A stretch of DNA of 64,000 nt from Streptomyces avicenniae (GTDB lineage Bacteria; Actinomycetota; Actinomycetes; Streptomycetales; Streptomycetaceae): NCBI RefSeq assembly GCF_000719135.1, contig NZ_JOEK01000017.1:124001-188000 (forward strand), written 5' to 3'. Shown here one piece after another: positions 59,123 through 64,000 of the stretch (positions are counted from its first letter, which is position 1; every line of letters starts with the position of its first letter). Position numbers and translations under genes: made by a program. The notes beneath the pieces were generated by a model that was not told the origin of the DNA, did not search any database, and was given only the letters and a program-made list of their open reading frames with translations.

Positions 59123-61102
59123 TCAGAGCGCCGCGACGCCCCGTTCGCGCAGGGCGGTGCGGTACTGCTCCAGCGTCCACAGCTCGCCGCGCAGGTCGGC
59201 GACGGCCTGTGGGTCGCCGCCCTGGGCCTCCGCGCGGCGGGCGGTGGACTCCAGGTCACGCAGCCTGCGGTCCACGGCGGCGAGCCTGACCTGCACGAGG
59301 CGGCGGCCCGCGTACACGTCGGTCTCGGCGCGGCGGCGGCGCGGCATCGTGAGGGGTTCGACGGCCAGTTCGGTGATCAGGGTGCGGACGGTGTCGTCGG
59401 GCGCGGCCTCGCGGACGCGTTCGAGGAACGCGTCGTCGGCCCCGCTGACGCCGCCCGCCTCCAGGACGGCGCGCCGGACCGTGACGTAGGGCGCGGCCGT
59501 GAACTCGTCCTCGCCGTAGGCGTCGAAGGCGGGCGCGACGAGGGCGGGGAACTGGAGGGCGAGCTTGAGGAGTTCGCGCTCTTCGAGGAGGGCGGGGCTG
59601 CGCAGGTTGAGCGGGGGGCCGGACGAGGCGCGCTGCCCCGGCGGGGTGGCGGCCCGCGCGCCGTCGCCGCCCTGGGCGCCGCCGCCGACGCGCGCGGGGC
59701 TGCGCAGGACGGCGCGGGCACCGCCCCCGCCCTGGCCGCCCTGGCCCCCTTGGCCACGCTGCCGGGTCCAGCGGGCGAGCTGGCCGACGCGCCGGACGAC
59801 GAAGCTCTCGTCGGGGATGCCGACGAGCCCGGCGAGCCGGACGGCGTACTCGTGCTGGATCGCGCTGTCCTTGATCTGCGCGACGATCGGCCCGGCGAAG
59901 TCGAGCGCGGCGGAACGGCCTTCGGCGGTGTCCAGGTTGTGCTGCGAGACGATCGACCGGATGGCGAACTCGAAGAGCGGCGAGCGCGTCTCGATCAGCT
60001 GCCGCACGGCCTCGTCGCCCTGGCCGAGCCGCAGCTCGCACGGGTCCATGCCGCCGGGCGAGACGGCGATCGAGGTGCGGGCGGCGAACTTCTGGTCGTC
60101 CTCGAACGCGCGCAGCGCCGCCTTCTGCCCGGCGGCGTCGCCGTCGAAGGTGAAGACGACCTCACCGGCGCTGTGGGCCGTCGAGCTGTCCATGAGGAGA
60201 CGCCGCAGGATCTTGACGTGGTCACCGCCGAAGGCGGTGCCGCAGGTGGCGACGGCGGTGGTGACGCCCGCGAGGTGGCAGGCCATGACGTCGGTGTAGC
60301 CCTCGACGACGACCGCCCGGTTGGTCTTCGCGATGTCGCGCTTGGCGAGGTCGATGCCGTAGAGGACCTGCGACTTGCGGTAGATCGGGGTCTCGGGCGT
60401 GTTGAGGTACTTGGGCCCGTTGTCGTCGTCGCGCAGCTTGCGGGCGCCGAAGCCGACGACCTCGCCGGTGATGTCGCGGATCGGCCAGATCAGCCGGCCC
60501 CTGAACCGGTCGATGGGGCCGCGCCTGCCGTCCTGCGCGATGCCGGAGACGAGCAGCTCGCGGTCGGTGAAGCCACGCCCGCGCAGGAAGCGGACGAGGT
60601 GGTCCCAGCCCGCCGGGGCGTAGCCGACGCCGAAGTGGGCCGCCGCCGCCTCGTCGAAGCCGCGCTCATGAAGGAAGCGCCGCCCGATCTCGGCCTCGGG
60701 GGAGCCGAGCTGCTCGGTGTAGTACTGGGCGGCGGCCTTGTGCGCCTCGACGAAGCGGGTGCGCTCGCCCTGCTGGCGGCCCGGGTTGTAGCCGCCCTGC
60801 TCGTACCGGAGCGTGATGCCCGCCTGCGCGGCGAGCCGTTCGACGGACTCGGAGAACGACAGGTGCTCGATCTTCATCACGAAGGAGAGGGTGTCCCCGC
60901 CCTCCTGGCAGCCGAAGCAGTGGTAGAGGCCCTTGCTCGGACTGACCTGGAACGAGGGGGACTTCTCGTCGTGGAAGGGGCACAGGCCCTTGAGGTTGCC
61001 GCCCCCGGCCGGGCGCAGCTGGAGGTACTCGGAGACCACGGCGTCGATCGGGACCGCGTCCCGTACCGCCTTCACGTCCTCGTCGTTGATCCTGCCCGCC
61101 AC
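59123..61102 (-). CDS. dnaG: DNA primase DnaG
   Basis: 659 residues from a GTG at 61102. CHC2 zinc finger Cys41-His44-Cys62-Cys65. TOPRIM core with V-V-V-E-G-Y-T-D-V-M near 265 and F-D-G-D-A-A-G near 320. A Gly/Gln-rich linker (about 440-490) separates the polymerase core from the C-terminal helicase-binding region. It lays RNA primers for replication with DnaB. Confidence 0.96.
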   Translation of the reverse strand: MAGRINDEDVKAVRDAVPIDAVVSEYLQLRPAGGGNLKGLCPFHDEKSPSFQVSPSKGLYHCFGCQEGGDTLSFVMKIEHLSFSESVERLAAQAGITLRYEQGGYNPGRQQGERTRFVEAHKAAAQYYTEQLGSPEAEIGRRFLHERGFDEAAAAHFGVGYAPAGWDHLVRFLRGRGFTDRELLVSGIAQDGRRGPIDRFRGRLIWPIRDITGEVVGFGARKLRDDDNGPKYLNTPETPIYRKSQVLYGIDLAKRDIAKTNRAVVVEGYTDVMACHLAGVTTAVATCGTAFGGDHVKILRRLLMDSSTAHSAGEVVFTFDGDAAGQKAALRAFEDDQKFAARTSIAVSPGGMDPCELRLGQGDEAVRQLIETRSPLFEFAIRSIVSQHNLDTAEGRSAALDFAGPIVAQIKDSAIQHEYAVRLAGLVGIPDESFVVRRVGQLARWTRQRGQGGQGGQGGGGARAVLRSPARVGGGAQGGDGARAATPPGQRASSGPPLNLRSPALLEERELLKLALQFPALVAPAFDAYGEDEFTAAPYVTVRRAVLEAGGVSGADDAFLERVREAAPDDTVRTLITELAVEPLTMPRRRRAETDVYAGRRLVQVRLAAVDRRLRDLESTARRAEAQGGDPQAVADLRGELWTLEQYRTALRERGVAAL

Positions 61103-61149
61103 GCCAGAAGTCTACGGCGCCCCTCCGACACTCCTCCCGGGCGCTCCGG

Positions 61150-62892
61150 TCAGGGCCGCGGGATGTTGCGCAGGTTGGAGCGGGCGAGCTTGAGCATGCT
61201 GCCGACGCCGCCGTCGAGCACGACCTTGCTCGCCGAGAGCGCGAAGCCGGTCACCATCTCTGCCTTGATCTTGGGCGGGATGGACAGCGCGTTCGGGTCG
61301 GTGACCATCTCCACGAGCGCCGGGCCCTTGTGGCGGAACGCCGAGCGCAGGGCGCCGCGGACGTCCTTCGGCTTCTCGACCCGCTCCGCGTGGACCCCGG
61401 CCGCGCGGGCGACGGCGGCGAAGTCCGGGTTGCGGTAGGTCGTGCCGTGGGCGGGCAGGCCCGAGACCATCATCTCCAGCTCGACCAGGCCGAGCACGGA
61501 GTTGTTGAACAGGACGACCTTCACCGGCAGGTCGTACTGGACGAGGGTGAGGAAGTCGCCCATCAGCATGGTGAAGCCGCCGTCGCCCGAGAGGGTGACG
61601 ACCTGGCGGCGCCGGTCGAGGAACTGGGCGCCGATGGCCTGCGGCAGCGCGTTGGCCATCGAGCCGTGGCTGAACGAGCCGATGATGCGCCGCCGCCCGT
61701 TCGGCGTCAGGTAGCGGGCGGCCCAGACGTTGCACATGCCGGTGTCCACGGTGAAGACGGCGTCCTTCGCCGCCTCCTCGTCCAGCACGGACGCGACGTA
61801 CTCGGGGTGGATCGGCCTGTGCTTCTCGACCTTCCGCGTGTACGCGCGGACGACGCCCTCCAGCGCCTGCGCGTGCTTCTTCAGCATGCGGTCGAGGAAG
61901 CGCCGGTCCGTCTTCTCCCGGACGCGCGGCGTCAGGCACTTCAGTGTCTCCTTCACGTCGCCCCACACGGCCAGGTCGAGCGTGGAGCGGCGCCCGAGGT
62001 GTTCGGCGCGGACGTCCACCTGGACGATGCGCACGTCGTCGGGCAGGAAGGCGTTGTAGGGGAAGTCGGTGCCGAGGAGGAGCAGCAGGTCGCACTCGTG
62101 CGTCGCCTCGTACGCCGCGCCGTAGCCGAGCAGGCCGCTCATCCCGACGTCGAAGGGGTTGTCGTACTGGATCCACTCCTTGCCGCGCAGGGCGTGGCCC
62201 ACGGGCGACTTGACGCGCTCGGCGAAGCGCATCACCTCGGCGTGCGCGCCCGCCGTGCCGCTGCCGCAGAAGAGGGTGACGCGGCGGGCGTCGTCCACCA
62301 TGCGGGCCAGCGCGTCGATCTGCGCGTCGGCCGGGCGGACGGTCGGGCGCGCGGTCACGAGGGCGTGCTCCTCGGCGCGCTCCGGCACCTGCTCGGCCGC
62401 GATGTCGCCGGGGAGCGCGACGACGCTGACGCCGCCGCGCCCGATCGCGTGCTGGATCGCGGTCTGGAGGACGCGCGGCATCTGGCTGCGGTTGGAGATC
62501 AGCTCGCAGTAGTGGCTGCACTCGCGGAACAGGCGGTCGGGGTGCGTCTCCTGGAAGTAGCTGGTGCCGATCTCCGAGCTGGGGATCTGGGACGCGAGGG
62601 CGAGGACGGGCGCCATCGAACGGTGCGCGTCGTACAGGCCGTTGATGAGGTGGAGGTTGCCGGGGCCGCAGGATCCGGCGCAGGCGGCGAGGCTGCCGGT
62701 GAGCTGTGCCTCGGCCCCGGCGGCGAAGGCGGCGGTCTCCTCGTGCCGCACCTGCACCCAGTCGATGCCTCCGGTCCTGCGCACGGCGTCCACGACCGGG
62801 TTGAGGCTGTCGCCGACCACGCCGTACAGGCGCCGCACCCCGGAGCGGACGAGGGTCTCGACGAACTGTTCCGCCACGGTCTGCTTGGCCAT
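61150..62892 (-). CDS. Pyruvate:quinone oxidoreductase (pyruvate oxidase, PoxB-like)
   Basis: 580 residues. ThDP enzyme: N-terminal V-R-H-E-E-T-A-A-F-A (catalytic Glu near 50), FAD domain in the middle, and the ThDP motif G-D-G-G-F-T-M-L-M-G-D-F near 425 with N-N-S near 450. Without a membrane anchor visible at the C-terminus, it converts pyruvate to acetate and CO2, reducing quinone or oxygen. Related acetolactate synthase and oxalyl-CoA decarboxylase are less likely. Confidence 0.9.
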   Translation of the reverse strand: MAKQTVAEQFVETLVRSGVRRLYGVVGDSLNPVVDAVRRTGGIDWVQVRHEETAAFAAGAEAQLTGSLAACAGSCGPGNLHLINGLYDAHRSMAPVLALASQIPSSEIGTSYFQETHPDRLFRECSHYCELISNRSQMPRVLQTAIQHAIGRGGVSVVALPGDIAAEQVPERAEEHALVTARPTVRPADAQIDALARMVDDARRVTLFCGSGTAGAHAEVMRFAERVKSPVGHALRGKEWIQYDNPFDVGMSGLLGYGAAYEATHECDLLLLLGTDFPYNAFLPDDVRIVQVDVRAEHLGRRSTLDLAVWGDVKETLKCLTPRVREKTDRRFLDRMLKKHAQALEGVVRAYTRKVEKHRPIHPEYVASVLDEEAAKDAVFTVDTGMCNVWAARYLTPNGRRRIIGSFSHGSMANALPQAIGAQFLDRRRQVVTLSGDGGFTMLMGDFLTLVQYDLPVKVVLFNNSVLGLVELEMMVSGLPAHGTTYRNPDFAAVARAAGVHAERVEKPKDVRGALRSAFRHKGPALVEMVTDPNALSIPPKIKAEMVTGFALSASKVVLDGGVGSMLKLARSNLRNIPRP

Positions 62893-62962
62893 CGCTCACG
62901 CACCTTTTCCGGAAGAACGGGCAGCATGAGCAATCTATCCACGTATGCGGCTTTCGCACGTT

Positions 62963-62994
62963 CCGCGCGGCCGGTCGGCTGACCGGCCGCGCGG
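62963..62994 (-). terminator. 14-bp GC hairpin after the FAD reductase gene
   Basis: Perfect arms CCGCGCGGCCGGTC (62963-62976) and GACCGGCCGCGCGG (62981-62994), loop GGCT. Downstream of the minus-strand reductase gene, before pyruvate oxidase. Confidence 0.8.
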
Positions 62995-63015
62995 CGCCGC
63001 GCGCCGTCCGCCAGG

Positions 63016-64000
63016 TCAGGCGTCGGGCAGGAGGTCGGCCAGCGGCGTGCCGGGGTCGGCCAGGGCGTCGGGGTCCACGGGGGCGCCGGAGCGTACGAGG
63101 GCCTGGATGCCGTCGGTGACGTCCCAGACGTTCATGTTGAGCCCGGCCAGGACGCGGCCGTCCCGCAGCCAGAAGGCGATGAACGCGCGCTTGGCGACGT
63201 CGCCGCGCCGGACGACGCGGTCGTAACTGCCGGGCGGGGCCCAACCGGAGTATTCGAGCCCGACGTCGTACTGATCGGAGAAGAAGTACGGCACCCGGTC
63301 GTACGTCACCTCCTGGCCGAGCATGGCGCGGGCGGCGGCCGGGCCCGAGTTGAGGGCGTTGGCCCAGTGCTCGACGCGGCGCGGTTCCCCGGCGCCGCCG
63401 CCGGGGAGCGTGCCGGGGACGGCCGCGACGTCGCCCGCCGCGAAGATGCGCGGGTCGCTGGTGCGCAGCGAGCGGTCCACGAGGACGCCGCCCGTGCCGT
63501 CGGCCGCCAGCGCGAGCCCGGCGGACGCGGCGAGCGCCGTGCGCGGGGCGGCGCCGATGGCGGCGAGCACGGCCCGCGCGGGCAGTTCCTCGCCGTCCTC
63601 GGTGCGGACCCCGGCGACGATGCCGTCCCGGCCGGTGATCGCGGCGAGCCGGGTGCCGAAGCGGAAGGTGACGCCGTGGTCGCGGTGGAGGGCCGTGAAG
63701 ACCTCGCCCAGCTCGGGGCCGAGGACGGCGTGCAGCGGCGTCGGCTCCGGCTCGACGATCGTCACCTCGACGCCGAGGGCGCGCGCGGCGGCGGCCACTT
63801 CGAGGCCGATCCATCCGGCGCCCGCGATGACCAGCGGTACGCCGGTGCGCGCGGCGCTGCTGGTGAGCGCGCCGCGCAGGTGGTCGGCGTGGGAGAGGCG
63901 GCGCAGGTGGTGCACGCCCGCGAGGTCGGTGCCGGGGATGCCGAGGCGGCGCGGTTCCGCGCCGGTGGCCAGCAGCAGGGCGTCGTACGGCAGCCGGGTG
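63016..64000 (-). CDS. FAD-dependent ferredoxin/rubredoxin-type reductase (5' end off window)
   Basis: At least 328 residues; the frame stays open to the right edge, so the N-terminal FAD motif lies outside. Visible: L-L-L-A-T-G-A-E-P near the edge, NAD site V-I-A-G-A-G-W-I-G-L-E-V-A-A-A-A, F-A-A-G-D-V-A (FAD, about 150 residues before the end) and the C-terminal Reductase_C W-L-R-D-G-R-V-L-A-G-L-N-M-N. Such proteins pass electrons from NAD(P)H to ferredoxins serving P450s or oxygenases. The redox partner is not in this window. Confidence 0.88.
   Translation of the reverse strand, partial: TRLPYDALLLATGAEPRRLGIPGTDLAGVHHLRRLSHADHLRGALTSSAARTGVPLVIAGAGWIGLEVAAAARALGVEVTIVEPEPTPLHAVLGPELGEVFTALHRDHGVTFRFGTRLAAITGRDGIVAGVRTEDGEELPARAVLAAIGAAPRTALAASAGLALAADGTGGVLVDRSLRTSDPRIFAAGDVAAVPGTLPGGGAGEPRRVEHWANALNSGPAAARAMLGQEVTYDRVPYFFSDQYDVGLEYSGWAPPGSYDRVVRRGDVAKRAFIAFWLRDGRVLAGLNMNVWDVTDGIQALVRSGAPVDPDALADPGTPLADLLPDA

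Noticed and set aside
1..64000. CRISPR arrays, complete insertion sequences or a large biosynthetic cluster
   Set aside because: No spaced repeats of CRISPR size, no transposase motifs and no PKS/NRPS modules were seen. The KAS III paralogue alone is not enough to call a cluster.

Overview
The window is very GC-rich (third codon positions almost always G or C), with GTG/TTG starts, overlapping ATGA/GTGA stop-start junctions and leaderless promoters. Its protein families (XRE/DUF397 pair, FasR, HrdA-type sigma factor, DUF3145, DUF6000, MocR/YczE) are typical of Streptomyces or a close relative. The order fasR-fabD-fabH-acpP-fabF, with DUF3145 downstream and a group 2 sigma factor beside dnaG, matches the core part of Streptomyces chromosomes. 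Both ends of the window lie inside longer sequence: a ferredoxin-reductase-type gene runs off the right edge. Coordinates were read by eye from the sequence; no database search was run.

Layout. 1-2500: XRE regulator with its DUF397 partner, diverging from a truncated HATPase and a Cys-containing hypothetical. 2.6-7.1 kb: NCS2 purine/uracil permease, HxlR regulator divergent from a quinone-type oxidoreductase, SAM methyltransferase and pirin. 7.2-12.3 kb: type II fatty-acid synthase cluster (fasR, fabD, fabH, acpP, fabF) ending in a strong terminator. 12.3-16.1 kb: a second KAS III and a TetR gene sharing a long palindrome, then a YczE/MocR pair. 16.2-21.7 kb: secreted peptidase, HIBADH-type reductase, DUF3145, SGNH lipoprotein, aldose epimerase. 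21.7-24.4 kb: an intact tsaD-like gene followed by a badly decayed alaS. 24.4-30.8 kb: a His-rich Tat-exported PHP protein with a coupled small gene, CurA-type reductase, MFS exporter, SMP-30 lactonase and a YtxH protein.

30.9-31.3 kb holds tRNA-Asn(GTT) and tRNA-Met(CAT), followed by about 540 bp without a recognisable gene. 31.8-34.2 kb: AKR/MerR/SDR genes. 34.3-42.2 kb: a compact carbohydrate operon (DUF624 divergent; lipoprotein SBP, two permeases, TIM-barrel isomerase, DUF2264 protein, D-2-hydroxyacid dehydrogenase), with every junction except one overlapping, three dyads in the promoter region and a 17-bp terminator stem. No ATPase gene is present, so a shared MsiK-type ATPase is expected. 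42.2-50.1 kb: DUF6000, GT87-PAP2 fusion, AKR, quinone reductase, DesK/NarL two-component pair, lipid-type methyltransferase. 50.0-54.2 kb: MFS exporter coupled to an ArsR-type regulator under a 12-bp-arm palindrome, then a TrkA-C/CPA2 antiporter pair. 54.4-64.0 kb: FGGY kinase, WrbA, an ECF41 sigma relic, pentapeptide protein, HrdA-type sigma factor, dnaG, pyruvate:quinone oxidoreductase and a partial FAD reductase.

The strongest leads are the DUF2264-centred sugar operon, the tsaD paralogue beside a broken alaS, the His-rich PHP two-gene unit, the KAS III/TetR pair with apparently leaderless promoters inside one operator, and several well-formed operators that are not explained by a known regulator.
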